From NCBI GenBank assembly GCA_027483645.1, contig JAIXUD010000002.1, positions 248,001-312,000 on the forward strand: 64,000 nt of DNA, written 5' to 3'. Positions within the stretch are counted from its first letter, which is position 1; every line of letters starts with the position of its first letter. Source of the stretch: Sphingobacteriales bacterium (GTDB taxonomy: Bacteria; Bacteroidota; Bacteroidia; Chitinophagales; CAIOSU01). Below the pieces are notes generated by a model. That model was not told the DNA's origin. It did not search any database and saw nothing but the letters and a program-made list of their open reading frames with translations. Shown piece by piece: positions 8,972 to 17,988 of this stretch. Position numbers and translations under genes: made by a program.

Positions 8972-10135
8972 ATGCTATTGGAAGTAATGAAGCCTCTTTC
9001 CCCTGAAATTATTGAGCGTTTCCGCTCATTCCCGGTGAACCGTTGGGCGCATAAAGTATTTTTTAGCGAACAGCATGGCGCTGATTTGGAGCTTTTCGAC
9101 CTGGCCATTATTGGCATTGAGGAAGACCGCAACTCGGTGAGCAACCAAGGTTGCGCCAACGGCCTCAACCGTGTACGCGAGCAGCTGTACAACCTGGTGG
9201 TGCAGCATGAAGGCATGACCGTTGTTGACCTAGGCAACCTACGCGCTGGCGAAACCGTAACCGATACTTACTACGGCCTGGCTGCTATTGTAAATGAGTT
9301 GTTGGCCAACCAGGTAGTGCCTATCATCATTGGTGGCAGCCACGATCTTACCCTGGCCCAATACCACGGCTACCAAAATCTTGACCGTAAGGTGAACTTG
9401 GTGGTGATTGATGAAAAAATTGACCTATTGGATTTGGAAGGCGAGGTAACCGATGAGAACTTCTTGGGCCGCATCTTCTCTGATCAACCAAATATACTGT
9501 TCGGCTTTAGCCAACTGGGCTACCAGAGCTACTTTACCGACCCAAAAACAGTAAACACGCTGGAGAAGCTAAACTTTGATTGCTACCGCTTGGGCGATGT
9601 GCGCAAGAACATGGAAGAGGTGGAACCTATTGTGCGCGATGCCGATATGTTGAGCTTTGACCTTACCGCTGTTAAAATGGGCGATGCACCCGGTGTGGGT
9701 ACGCCTACACCGCATGGCTTTTACGGCGAAGAGGCTTGCCAAATAATGCGCTACGCCGGCCTTAGCGACCGCCTTACCTCAATTGGTATCTATGGTTACA
9801 ACCCTGCTTTCGACAACCATACCCAAACGGCTCAATTGGCTGCGCAAATGATATGGTACTTTGTAGAGGGATATTACAATCGCAAGAAGGACATCCCTGA
9901 ATACAAATCCCAAGATTACCTGAAGTATATTGTTGACTTTAACGAAGGCGAGTACGAACTGGTGTTTTGGAAGAGCAAAAAGAGCGAGCGCTGGTGGTTG
10001 CAGATACCTCAGTTTGAAGGTAAAGTAGAGCAAGACAGCGTGAACAACCTGATGTCGTGCTCCTACAACGACTACAAACAAGCCTGCAAAGATGAGCTAC
10101 CTGAGCGCTGGTTAAAGGCGTTTGAAAGAGCCTGA
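8972..10135 (+). CDS. Ureohydrolase (arginase/formimidoylglutamase) fold protein with altered metal sites
   Basis: A 387-residue protein with the arginase-family core. IIIGGSHDLT (H124) corresponds to the GGDHS motif. The second motif, normally DAHxD, reads DEKID (residues 147-151), replacing the metal-binding His with Lys. The third motif, normally SxDxDxxDP, reads SFDLTAVKMGDAPG, replacing the second Asp with Thr (232). Three of six usual manganese ligands remain plus the conserved APG. A C-terminal extension of roughly 80 residues is unlike typical arginases. It is convergent with murF and near gldJ/porU. It may be inactive or have changed chemistry; the fold assignment is good, the function is not known. 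An alternative start is the ATG at 8987. Confidence 0.8.
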   Translation: MLLEVMKPLSPEIIERFRSFPVNRWAHKVFFSEQHGADLELFDLAIIGIEEDRNSVSNQGCANGLNRVREQLYNLVVQHEGMTVVDLGNLRAGETVTDTYYGLAAIVNELLANQVVPIIIGGSHDLTLAQYHGYQNLDRKVNLVVIDEKIDLLDLEGEVTDENFLGRIFSDQPNILFGFSQLGYQSYFTDPKTVNTLEKLNFDCYRLGDVRKNMEEVEPIVRDADMLSFDLTAVKMGDAPGVGTPTPHGFYGEEACQIMRYAGLSDRLTSIGIYGYNPAFDNHTQTAQLAAQMIWYFVEGYYNRKKDIPEYKSQDYLKYIVDFNEGEYELVFWKSKKSERWWLQIPQFEGKVEQDSVNNLMSCSYNDYKQACKDELPERWLKAFERA

Positions 10136-10141
10136 GCTTTA

Positions 10142-10260
10142 ATATGAAATGAGAAATGGGAAATAAGAAAGCCCGCAAGACGTAAGTTTTGCGGGCTTTC
10201 TGTTTGTCTATACTGTAAATGCTGTCTCTTGTTTTGCATTTCTCATCTCCTATTTCATAT
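10142..10260. repeat. Inverted repeat of AAATGAGAAATGGGAAAT words around a terminator
   Basis: The left arm (10142-10165) and the right arm (about 10236-10260) are imperfect complements built on ATATGAAAT, GAGAAATG and GGGAAAT. They enclose the strong hairpin at 10166-10201. The region separates convergent genes. A single-armed relative lies at 19641-19683. Confidence 0.65.
10166..10201. terminator. Bidirectional intrinsic terminator, 13-bp perfect stem
   Basis: AGAAAGCCCGCAA (10166-10178) pairs perfectly with TTGCGGGCTTTCT (10189-10201) over a 10-base loop. It sits between the convergent ureohydrolase-like gene and murF and could stop transcription from both sides, though neither flank has a long T-run. 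Confidence 0.8.
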
Positions 10261-11538
10261 CTACCCAAGGATTTTCTCCACCGCAATTCCCCTAGAGCCC
10301 TTCAATAGAAATAGCGTATCCTGAAAATTCTGTGCATTAAACCATTCTTTGGCTTCGGCGGTAGTATTGAAGTGGTGGCAGTCCAGTTTATCCCTTACCT
10401 GCCCGAACTCAGGCCCTATCAATACAATGTGTGATAGATTGAGCTGCTTTAATTTTAGGGCGATGAGCAGGTGCTCCTCATAGCTGGCTTCCCCCAGTTC
10501 TAGCATATCGCCTAGTATGGCAACTTTGCTGGTGGCTTCTACCTGTTCCAAGTTTTCCAACGCCTCGTTCATGCTACTAGGGTTGGCGTTATAGGCATCT
10601 AATATAATGGTATTGCTGCCTTGGTGCACTAGCTGTGAGCGGTTGTTGGATGGCGCATAGGCAGCCACTGCTCGCTGTATCAGTTGATTGGGCACTTCCA
10701 ATGCTTTCCCGATAGCCACGGCTGCCATAATGTTTTCAAAGTTGTACTTGCCTATCAGTTGCGATTTTACGGGAATCGCTTCATCGCCATCCATATAGGC
10801 TATCTCCAAGTACGGAAACAGGTTGGTTACATGCCCTTGCACGGTCGCTCCTTGGCCACCATAGGTTATCAATTGCTCCACCCCGCCGGCTTCTTCCAGC
10901 AAGTCTTTGTAGGCAATATTCACGAAGGCCGTGCCTCCAGCACCGGCCAGGTATTCATACAGCTCCGCATTGGTTTTGCGGGTGTTCTCCAGTGTCAGGA
11001 AGGTTTCAAGGTGGTCTTTACCCGTATTGGTTATGATGCCGTGGGTAGGCTTTGCTATGGCGCACAACTCCGCTATATCGCCGCGTTTGCGGGCACCCAT
11101 CTCCAGCACTACGGCTTTGGTTTTGGGTTTTATCATTAGCAGTGCCAATGGTAATCCTATCTCGTTGTTAAAGTTGCCTGGAGTGGCGAAGGTGCTGTAG
11201 GTAGTTTCCAGTACGGCGCGTAACAGTTCTTTGGTGGTGGTTTTGCCATTGCTGCCTGCAATGGCTATAATGGGTACGTTCAGTTGGTCGCGGTGGTAGG
11301 AAGCTAGGTCTTGCAAAGCTTGCAATGCGTTCGGCACCAAAATATACCGCTGTGGGTCAACATAAAACGGCTCCTCATCCACCACGGCAATGGCTGCCCC
11401 TTGCTCCAGCGCCTGGCGGGCATACTCGTTACCGTTAAAGCTCGGCCCCTTAAGGGCAAAAAACAGGTTGCCCTTTTCTATTTTACGGGTATCGGTACTT
11501 ACGCCGGTACTTTTTAAGTAAAGCTGGTAGAGGTCCAT
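10261..11538 (-). CDS. murF: UDP-N-acetylmuramoyl-tripeptide--D-alanyl-D-alanine ligase
   Basis: The last cytoplasmic step of the UDP-MurNAc-pentapeptide pathway: ATP-dependent addition of D-Ala-D-Ala. The ATP-binding loop IAGSNGKTTTKELL and the following GNFNNEIGLPLALL are diagnostic of MurF. The substrate-binding N-domain has VSTDTRKIEKGNLFFALKG, and the C-domain has YNANPSSM with LILDAYNAN-type context and LGDMLELG. I place the start at the ATG at 11538 (MDLYQLYLKS), giving 425 residues; an in-frame extension to 11577 would read into the intergenic word repeat and is unlikely. It is downstream of gldJ in the same direction but separated by a terminator. Confidence 0.96.
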   Translation of the reverse strand: MDLYQLYLKSTGVSTDTRKIEKGNLFFALKGPSFNGNEYARQALEQGAAIAVVDEEPFYVDPQRYILVPNALQALQDLASYHRDQLNVPIIAIAGSNGKTTTKELLRAVLETTYSTFATPGNFNNEIGLPLALLMIKPKTKAVVLEMGARKRGDIAELCAIAKPTHGIITNTGKDHLETFLTLENTRKTNAELYEYLAGAGGTAFVNIAYKDLLEEAGGVEQLITYGGQGATVQGHVTNLFPYLEIAYMDGDEAIPVKSQLIGKYNFENIMAAVAIGKALEVPNQLIQRAVAAYAPSNNRSQLVHQGSNTIILDAYNANPSSMNEALENLEQVEATSKVAILGDMLELGEASYEEHLLIALKLKQLNLSHIVLIGPEFGQVRDKLDCHHFNTTAEAKEWFNAQNFQDTLFLLKGSRGIAVEKILG

Positions 11539-11540
11539 TT

Positions 11541-11690
11541 GGTTATGAGTTATTAGTTGATTGGTTATTGGTTTCAATTATGAACCAAGAAAAAGGGGAT
11601 GGGCTGAATCTTTAGAATTGTCAGTTAATAATCAAGTTGCTATTAACTACTCCAAAATTAACCAATAACTAATAACCAATAACCTTCTAC
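11541..11690. repeat. Inverted repeat of TTGGTTATTGG words between gldJ and murF
   Basis: The left arm (about 11541-11578) carries GGTTATGAGTTATTAG and GATTGGTTATTGG; the right arm (about 11655-11690) carries CCAATAACTAATAACCAATAACC. These pair imperfectly. The region lies between two minus-strand genes, upstream of the murF start, and next to the gldJ terminator. Confidence 0.65.
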
Positions 11691-11694
11691 AAAC

Positions 11695-11724
11695 AAAAAA
11701 AGGCCCTCCGAATGGAAGGCCTTT
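11695..11724 (-). terminator. Intrinsic terminator downstream of gldJ
   Basis: On the minus strand AAAGGCC-T-TCC pairs with GGA-G-GGCCTTT around an ATTC loop (one mismatch), followed by a seven-base T-run and more T-rich sequence. Position, 20 bases after the gldJ stop, fits gldJ termination. Confidence 0.88.
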
Positions 11725-11744
11725 CTAGTATATTGCAATAATGA

Positions 11745-13217
11745 TTATTTCTTTTTGAACTTGTTGCCGCCAGTGCTTTCATTGCCGCCTGGGCTACCCA
11801 CACGGTCCATTGCGCAACGGAAACCGATAGTAGCAGCAGACATGTCTTGGTCTAAGAAACGACGGGTGCCAGGTGATAGCCAGAATGGCATATCGGCCCA
11901 TGAGCCACCTTTAAATACGCGAGCTTTGTCGCTAATCAAGGTAGTTTTACCATACTCATAAGTAGCTTCAGAAGCCTCATCACCATCAAGGTAGTTGATA
12001 ACGTCAGACTTCTTGTAGTTCCTACGGTTAACTAAATCTTCGTCTTTTACTGGCTCGTAAACAATGCGGCCCAAGCTGTCTTTCTCAACAGGAATGCCAT
12101 CCGGGTCAAGGGATTTCTGCATGTATACGTTACCACGGTAAGAGTTCAAATCATCCTCATCGTAGCTAGTCATTGGGCGGTAAGCATCAGCTACCCACTC
12201 GTTTACGTTGCCAGCCATGTTGTATAGGCCGAAATCATTAGGATAGAAACCTTCAACTGGGGCAGTTACCGATGCGTTATCGTTCAACTTACCAGCAAGA
12301 CCCATATAGTCACCAGCACCACGCTTAAAGTTGGCCAAGAACTCACCTTGTGAGCTACCAGCTTTAGGGTAACGCAAGCTAGTACCGTTCCAAGGGTAGA
12401 TACGCTTATCAGTGTAGCGCTCTTCGTCGTCGTATGGTTGGTTACCAATCAAACCAAGGGCAGCATACTCCCACTCAGCCTCGGTAGGCAAGCGGTAAGC
12501 AGGCAATAGGATACCGTCATCAAAACGAACTGGGCGCTCACCTGAACCGTTAGGGTCCAAATCTGGCAAGTTCTTTTTAACCATACCTTCGTATTGGCCT
12601 AGCAAATAAGCTTCAGTATTGAAGTTGTCGCTATCTACTTGGTTAGGGTTCACTTCTAGGATGCCTTGGTCAATTAGCACACGCTCGTTCACACGGTCGG
12701 TACGCCATTTGCAAAACTCAACGGCTTGCAACCAGCTTACACCTACCACTGGGTAGAAGTTGTATGCAGGGTGACGCAGGTAGTATTCTACCAATGGCTC
12801 ATTGTAAGCCAACTCGCTACGCCATACCAAGGTATCAGGCAACGCATTGCGGTATACCTCTGGGTAGTTGGCATCAAATACGCGGTGCAACCAGTACAAA
12901 TACTCTAGGTAGTGTACGTTGGCCACTTCGGTTTGGTCAATGTAGAACGAGCTCACGGTAATCTTACGTGGTATAGCGTTGTACAAAAACATAACGTCTT
13001 GCTCGGTTTGGCCCATTACAAAGGTGCCACCTTCTACAAGAGTAAGGCCCGGGCCAGTTACTTGGCCATCATAATCTTTTACTTCAAAGCCACCCCAATC
13101 AGAGTTGTTGTATTCCCATCCGGTTACAGATGAGTCTCCTTTCTTGGAGCAGGAAGCCATAGTAGCTACGACCATTAAGGCCAATGCAGCTTTGGAGAAA
13201 GACGTGAAATGTTTCAT
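11745..13217 (-). CDS. gldJ: Gliding motility / T9SS lipoprotein GldJ (FGE-sulfatase domain)
   Basis: An outer-membrane-associated lipoprotein needed for gliding and T9SS stability. After a signal peptide with lipobox (TMASC, Cys about 23) the protein carries a formylglycine-generating-enzyme-like domain used structurally: GGTFVMGQTEQD, YPVVGVSWLQAVEFCKW, YRLPTEAEWEYAA, YNMAGNVNEWVAD, VFKGGSWAD and TIGFRCAMD. I use the ATG at 13217 (490 residues); a TTG four codons earlier is in frame. GldJ and GldK are paralogues; the nearness of murF, porU and porV favours GldJ. A ring of other T9SS genes surrounds it. The C-terminal tail is Gly/Asn/Lys-rich. Confidence 0.9.
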   Translation of the reverse strand: MKHFTSFSKAALALMVVATMASCSKKGDSSVTGWEYNNSDWGGFEVKDYDGQVTGPGLTLVEGGTFVMGQTEQDVMFLYNAIPRKITVSSFYIDQTEVANVHYLEYLYWLHRVFDANYPEVYRNALPDTLVWRSELAYNEPLVEYYLRHPAYNFYPVVGVSWLQAVEFCKWRTDRVNERVLIDQGILEVNPNQVDSDNFNTEAYLLGQYEGMVKKNLPDLDPNGSGERPVRFDDGILLPAYRLPTEAEWEYAALGLIGNQPYDDEERYTDKRIYPWNGTSLRYPKAGSSQGEFLANFKRGAGDYMGLAGKLNDNASVTAPVEGFYPNDFGLYNMAGNVNEWVADAYRPMTSYDEDDLNSYRGNVYMQKSLDPDGIPVEKDSLGRIVYEPVKDEDLVNRRNYKKSDVINYLDGDEASEATYEYGKTTLISDKARVFKGGSWADMPFWLSPGTRRFLDQDMSAATIGFRCAMDRVGSPGGNESTGGNKFKKK

Positions 13218-13269
13218 TTTGCGCGTCAAGTTTTTAGGTAACTGCTAATATACTTCGATTATTTTAAAA

Positions 13270-14289
13270 TCAAAAATTCAAAACCCCCGGACATTCAAGT
13301 CTGTTGGGTTTTCTGCTCTGGTCAAAGGGCCCATCTTTGTCGCCAAGGTTAATACTTAATGAAATTTCATGAGCCCCGTTGCCGTATCCTTGAAGGTTTG
13401 AAATCGTGTAATCGTAGCTGTAGCCTAGTTTTACGAAATAAATTTTTAAACCAAGTAATCCTATAACGGCATCACTACCCGAAAAATTGTTTCGGTAAAA
13501 AACACCGCCAAAAACTTTGCTCACATTTACATAAGTACCAACATTTAATTGCGATGCGGTGCCTTGGGTAATGAACATGGCATTAGGCGAAAGGAAATTA
13601 TCGCTGTTACGCTTTTTTGGGGTCAGGTTAATTTGACCACCGGCGTGCACCGTAATCTTCATCGGCAGCTTGTAATCGGTATATTCTGTAATGGATTCTT
13701 TAGGGCTCGTAATGTGCTGGAAGGCCAAGCCACCAAACACGTGCTTAGAGTATGCCACAAAACCAGCACCAAAGTCGGCTATATTAATACCCAAATCGGC
13801 GGGTACTTGCTCGGTGCTTAGGTTAGGGAAGCCATTAAAGTCTTCAAACCCAAAAATGGGGTTAATCTGATCGTTGAAAGTAAGCCTCGCCCAATCAAGC
13901 TGTTTGCGCACGTAGCCGCCCGATAGGCCAATCTGCATCCCTACTTTCTTCGAAAGCTTTACTTGGAAGGCGTAATTCAATCTAATAGTGTAGTTATTAA
14001 TCAAGCCGGCAGCCACACGGTCGTTCATCAATAAAATGCCAAAGCCGCTACGAAGTTTTTCGAAGTGCTGGTCATATGATAGTGCGTAGGTGGTAAAGCC
14101 ATTGTCAATGCCAGGCCATTGGTTGCGGTAGTTTACATTGAAGCGCGGCCCCCAAGCGATACCGGTAAGGGCAGGGTTTAGGTTCATGGGTGCTGCATAA
14201 AACTGGCTAAACTCCGGGTCTTGTGCCTGGAGTTGGCGCGCAGGTAGCAGTGCCAAGAGTACTATTAGGGTAATTATTATGCGCAACAT
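13270..14289 (-). CDS. PorP/SprF family outer-membrane protein
   Basis: A 339-residue beta-barrel of the T9SS-associated PorP/SprF family. The signal peptide ends at LQAQ and is followed by the family signature DPEFSQFYAAPMNLNPALTG. Alternating hydrophobic strands with aromatic girdles continue to the end (LGLKIYFVKLGYSYDYTIS). Family members either form part of the motor-linked PorK/L/M/N/P complex or help one particular adhesin reach the surface. It is divergent from porU and 50 bases upstream of gldJ on the same strand. A second homologue is at 33610-34698. Which of the two is the structural PorP cannot be told from sequence alone. Confidence 0.9.
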   Translation of the reverse strand: MLRIIITLIVLLALLPARQLQAQDPEFSQFYAAPMNLNPALTGIAWGPRFNVNYRNQWPGIDNGFTTYALSYDQHFEKLRSGFGILLMNDRVAAGLINNYTIRLNYAFQVKLSKKVGMQIGLSGGYVRKQLDWARLTFNDQINPIFGFEDFNGFPNLSTEQVPADLGINIADFGAGFVAYSKHVFGGLAFQHITSPKESITEYTDYKLPMKITVHAGGQINLTPKKRNSDNFLSPNAMFITQGTASQLNVGTYVNVSKVFGGVFYRNNFSGSDAVIGLLGLKIYFVKLGYSYDYTISNLQGYGNGAHEISLSINLGDKDGPFDQSRKPNRLECPGVLNF

Positions 14290-14297
14290 CGAACCTT

Positions 14298-14500
14298 CGT
14301 ATTAGCTGATTGGTTAATTAGTTTTGGTTATTTGTTTATTTGGTAGTAGTTATAGGTTGAGAGAAGCAGCACTAAAATTTAACGATGTTGATAATAATTA
14401 GCTTTAAATTGCGTTTTGAATGCAACTTTCAGGGCTTATTCTCTTCTTTGAAATAACCATTTTACCAATTAACCAATAACAAATAACAAGTAACCCTACT
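14298..14500. repeat. Inverted repeat of TTGGTTAATT words in the porP-porU divergent region
   Basis: The left arm (about 14298-14345) has GATTGGTTAATTAG and GGTTATTTGTTTATTTGG. The right arm (about 14452-14500) has AACCATTTTACCAATTAACC and AATAACAAATAAC. The central part holds non-repeat A/T-rich sequence. Confidence 0.6.
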
Positions 14501-14541
14501 TAAAACAAAGAGCCAAAGCTATAAAAATTTCGGGATTACTT

Positions 14542-14549
14542 TATTTTTG
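14542..14549 (+). promoter_or_regulatory. Candidate -7 promoter element (TATTTTTG) of porU
   Basis: An exact match to TAnnTTTG lies 19 bases before the GTG start of porU. No good TTG element is seen 17-23 bases upstream. Transcription would start only about a dozen bases ahead of the start codon. Confidence 0.4.
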
Positions 14550-14568
14550 ACTTAAATAACGCTGCTTC

Positions 14569-17500
14569 GTGAAACTTATTACAATCGCCACCCTGCTCCT
14601 TACCTTATCTGCCCATGTTGGCTTTGCGGGTAACATTGCTACCAACTCGGTATTGTCGTCTGGCAACTGGTTCAAAATATCTGTTTCGCAATCGGGCATA
14701 CATAAGATAGACTATGCCTTGTTAAAGTCTATTGGCATCAACCCCGATAATGTAGACCCGCGCAACATACGTATATATGGTAATGGTGGTGGTGTGCTGC
14801 CGGAGCTAAACAGTGTAGATAGGCACGATGACTTGGTGGAGAACCCCATCATGGTGCAGGGTGAAGGCGACGGAAAATTTGATGCTGGAGATTTTATCTT
14901 GTTTTATGCAGAGGGGCCAAGCCTATGGAATTATAACCCTAACACGCAAGCCTTTAATTATGAAGCCAACTTCTATAGTGATGTAAATACTTATTTCATC
15001 ACCGTTGATTTGGGCAATGGTAAGCGGGTAGGCAATGTAAACTTTACTGGTACCCCCACTAACACCACCACTACCTTTGATGAATTGCAGCAGCATGAGG
15101 TAGATGAAAAAAGCTTAGGCGGCACAGGCAGGGAGTGGTACGGTGAGTTTTTGAATTTTAGCGTTTCTAACCGCAGTATTAATTTCAATATACCCAATGT
15201 AACCAACGAGCCTGTTAAAATTTCAACAGAATTTGCCGCTAAATCAAATACCAATGCTAGCAGCATTACCCTGAAAGCCAATGGGCAGACCTTGGATAAT
15301 TTTTCTATAAACACTACGGGTACTAGTTATACGGCGCCATTTGCGAACTTAGGCACTGGCGACGGCACTATAATCCTTGGCGGGCCAGCTCTTACAGTAG
15401 ATGTTGCATTTAGCAATGCTTCATCGGCTGCAGAAGGATACCTTAATTATATAAAGGTGCAAGCACGCCGCAACCTGGTTTACAATGGCGCCTCATTTAG
15501 TTTCCGCGACAGCCGTTCGGTGGGTTTGGGCAACATCACAGAGTATACTATACAATCAAGCACTGGTAATGCCATCATTTGGGATGTAACCAACCCGGTA
15601 GATGCCCAAAACCAACCATATGCCAATAACGGTGGCCAATTGAAGTTTGTAGGCAACAGTGAAACCTTAAGGGAATACGTGGTTTTTGAAACCGGCGGTG
15701 CTTTCCCGGCGCCGGCGGTGGCGGGTGCAGTACCCAACCAAAACCTACATGCGCTCAATCAACCTGATATGGTGGTAGTGGTAATGCCTGAGTTGCTGGC
15801 CGAAGCGGAGCGCTTTGCCCAGTACCGCTCAGCCAAAAGCGGCATTTATGTGCAAGTGGTTACCTTGCCTACCATCTACAACGAGTTTTCCAGCGGTAGG
15901 GCAGACTTAAGCGCTATTCGCGATTTTATGCGCATGTTTCATGTGCGTGCCAATGGTAATGCCGCCGATAGGCCGCAGTATCTGTTACTTTTTGGCAATG
16001 CCACTTTCGATTTCAAAGGAATTGAATATAGTATCGAAACCGTTATCCCTACTTATCAAAGCCCCATCTCGCATGAGCCTATAGGGAGCTTTGCCACTGA
16101 TGATTATTTTGCCATGTTGGATGACAACGAAGGCAACCTGGGCACACCAAACCTTACTATGGACATAGCTGTTGGCCGTTTCCCGGTTCGCAACTTGGAG
16201 CAGGCTAAAGTAATGGTGGATAAGGTGATACACTATGAGAGCATTACCACTTTTGGTAGCTGGCGAAACACGGTAACTTTTATTGGCGATGATGAAGATG
16301 GTAACATCCACTTAAACCATGCTGAGGGCCATGCCAACAATGTAGCTGCTAATCACCCGGTATACAACATCGATAAGTTTTACCTAGATGCGTTTAAACT
16401 AACATCTACCCCGGCTGGCTTGCGTTATCCTGGTGTAAATGATGCCATCAATGCTAAAATGTTTAATGGCTGCTTAATGATGAACTATACCGGCCACGGC
16501 GGCCCCAGTGGCTGGGCGGCCGAGCGGGTGCTAAATATTGATGACATACGCTCATGGGATAATTACGATGCCATGCCGCTTTTTGTAACAGCCACTTGCG
16601 AGTTTACTCGCTATGATAACCCTAGTCGCATTTCTGCTGGCGAAGAAATAGTTTTAAATCCCAAAGGAGGTGCTATTGCCTCCGTGAGTACCTCACGCTT
16701 GGTATATGCCAATGCCAATGAGCGCACCAACCGCAATTTCCTCAATAACTTGTTTGAACCATATAACGGCCGCATGCCAACCATTGGTGAAGTAGTAATG
16801 CTTACCAAAAATGCTACTGCTGGTACTGGCGATGTAATAAATGATCGCAAATTTGGCCTCTATGGCGACCCGTCGCTTACTTTGGCCTACCCTAAATATA
16901 ATGTGGTAACTACTGAAGTAAACGAGCAGCCCGTAGGTGGCAGCGATACACTGAAGGCCCTACAGCAAATAACCCTTAGTGGTGAAGTGCGCAACTGGGA
17001 TGGTAGCGTGTTGACGAGCTTTAATGGGGTAGTATATCCTACCATTTTTGATAAACCCGTGACTTACGAAACCCTTGCCAACACCGACGGCAGTAATAAA
17101 ACCTCTTTCGAGATTCAAAAGAGTATTATTTTCCGCGGCAAAGCCAGCGTAAAGGATGGTAAGTTTACTTTCACTTTTATTGTACCTAAAGATATTGCCT
17201 ACAATTATGGCGTGGGCAAAGTGAGCTACTATGCCGACAATGGCGAGTTTGATGCCCATGGCTACCAAGATGACTTATACATTGGCGGTATGAGCGACAA
17301 TTATACCCCCGATACTAAAGGGCCGGATATCCAAGTATTTATGAACGATGAAAAATTCCGTTCAGGAGGTATTACCGATGCTAACCCAGTACTTTTAGTT
17401 CAGCTTTATGATGCTAGTGGCATCAACACAGTGGGCAACGGCATCGGTCATGATTTGGTGGCTGTAATGAATCTGGATACACGCAATACTTATGTGCTAA

Positions 17501-17973
17501 ACGATTTTTACGAGTCGGATACGGATAATTTCCGTAGCGGTTCGGCGCGTTATCCACTGTTTAATTTGCCCGACGGGCGCTACAAAGTAGTGGCCAAGGC
17601 ATGGGATGTGCACAACAACTCGGCGGAAGATAATACGGAGTTTGTAGTGAGCAGCAACCCCTGCATTTCGCTTCAGGAAGTATTTAATTACCCAAATCCG
17701 TTCAATAATTCTACCAAATTCAACTTTGAGCACAATAAAGCCGGAGAAATACTGTTTGTAGACTTGAAAATTTTCGATTATTCAGGCCGTTTAGTGAAAC
17801 AATTATCTAAAACTATCGAGAGCGCTGGTTTTAAAATTGATGACCTAGAGTGGGATGGACAAACAGAAAATGGCATGAACTTAAGCAACGGAACCTACGT
17901 ATACAGGTTGGAAGTACGTACCGAAGAGTGTTCACCTGTACACCAAACAGAAAAATTGGTAATTTTGCGTTAA
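14569..17973 (+). CDS. porU: T9SS C-terminal signal peptidase (sortase) PorU
   Basis: A gingipain-like (family C25) cysteine protease that removes the C-terminal sorting domain of T9SS cargo and attaches it to A-LPS on the cell surface. The 1134 residues start at a GTG and have a signal peptide ending near FAGN. The catalytic dyad is visible as NYTGHGG (H643) and ATCEFTRYDNP (C677), close to the positions known for Porphyromonas PorU. GLYGDPSLTLAYP marks the end of the C25 core. The C-terminal 90 residues (YPNPFNNSTKF, GTYVYRLEV) form a sorting-domain-like Ig fold that PorU itself keeps. It is followed 15 bases later by porV, its shuttle partner. Intact and full length. Confidence 0.96.
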   Translation: MKLITIATLLLTLSAHVGFAGNIATNSVLSSGNWFKISVSQSGIHKIDYALLKSIGINPDNVDPRNIRIYGNGGGVLPELNSVDRHDDLVENPIMVQGEGDGKFDAGDFILFYAEGPSLWNYNPNTQAFNYEANFYSDVNTYFITVDLGNGKRVGNVNFTGTPTNTTTTFDELQQHEVDEKSLGGTGREWYGEFLNFSVSNRSINFNIPNVTNEPVKISTEFAAKSNTNASSITLKANGQTLDNFSINTTGTSYTAPFANLGTGDGTIILGGPALTVDVAFSNASSAAEGYLNYIKVQARRNLVYNGASFSFRDSRSVGLGNITEYTIQSSTGNAIIWDVTNPVDAQNQPYANNGGQLKFVGNSETLREYVVFETGGAFPAPAVAGAVPNQNLHALNQPDMVVVVMPELLAEAERFAQYRSAKSGIYVQVVTLPTIYNEFSSGRADLSAIRDFMRMFHVRANGNAADRPQYLLLFGNATFDFKGIEYSIETVIPTYQSPISHEPIGSFATDDYFAMLDDNEGNLGTPNLTMDIAVGRFPVRNLEQAKVMVDKVIHYESITTFGSWRNTVTFIGDDEDGNIHLNHAEGHANNVAANHPVYNIDKFYLDAFKLTSTPAGLRYPGVNDAINAKMFNGCLMMNYTGHGGPSGWAAERVLNIDDIRSWDNYDAMPLFVTATCEFTRYDNPSRISAGEEIVLNPKGGAIASVSTSRLVYANANERTNRNFLNNLFEPYNGRMPTIGEVVMLTKNATAGTGDVINDRKFGLYGDPSLTLAYPKYNVVTTEVNEQPVGGSDTLKALQQITLSGEVRNWDGSVLTSFNGVVYPTIFDKPVTYETLANTDGSNKTSFEIQKSIIFRGKASVKDGKFTFTFIVPKDIAYNYGVGKVSYYADNGEFDAHGYQDDLYIGGMSDNYTPDTKGPDIQVFMNDEKFRSGGITDANPVLLVQLYDASGINTVGNGIGHDLVAVMNLDTRNTYVLNDFYESDTDNFRSGSARYPLFNLPDGRYKVVAKAWDVHNNSAEDNTEFVVSSNPCISLQEVFNYPNPFNNSTKFNFEHNKAGEILFVDLKIFDYSGRLVKQLSKTIESAGFKIDDLEWDGQTENGMNLSNGTYVYRLEVRTEECSPVHQTEKLVILR

Positions 17974-17988
17974 TCTGAAAAGAACTAA

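Noticed and set aside
13218-13229. TTG start of gldJ four codons upstream
   Set aside because: The ATG at 13217 gives a normal lipoprotein signal peptide, so the upstream TTG is not needed.
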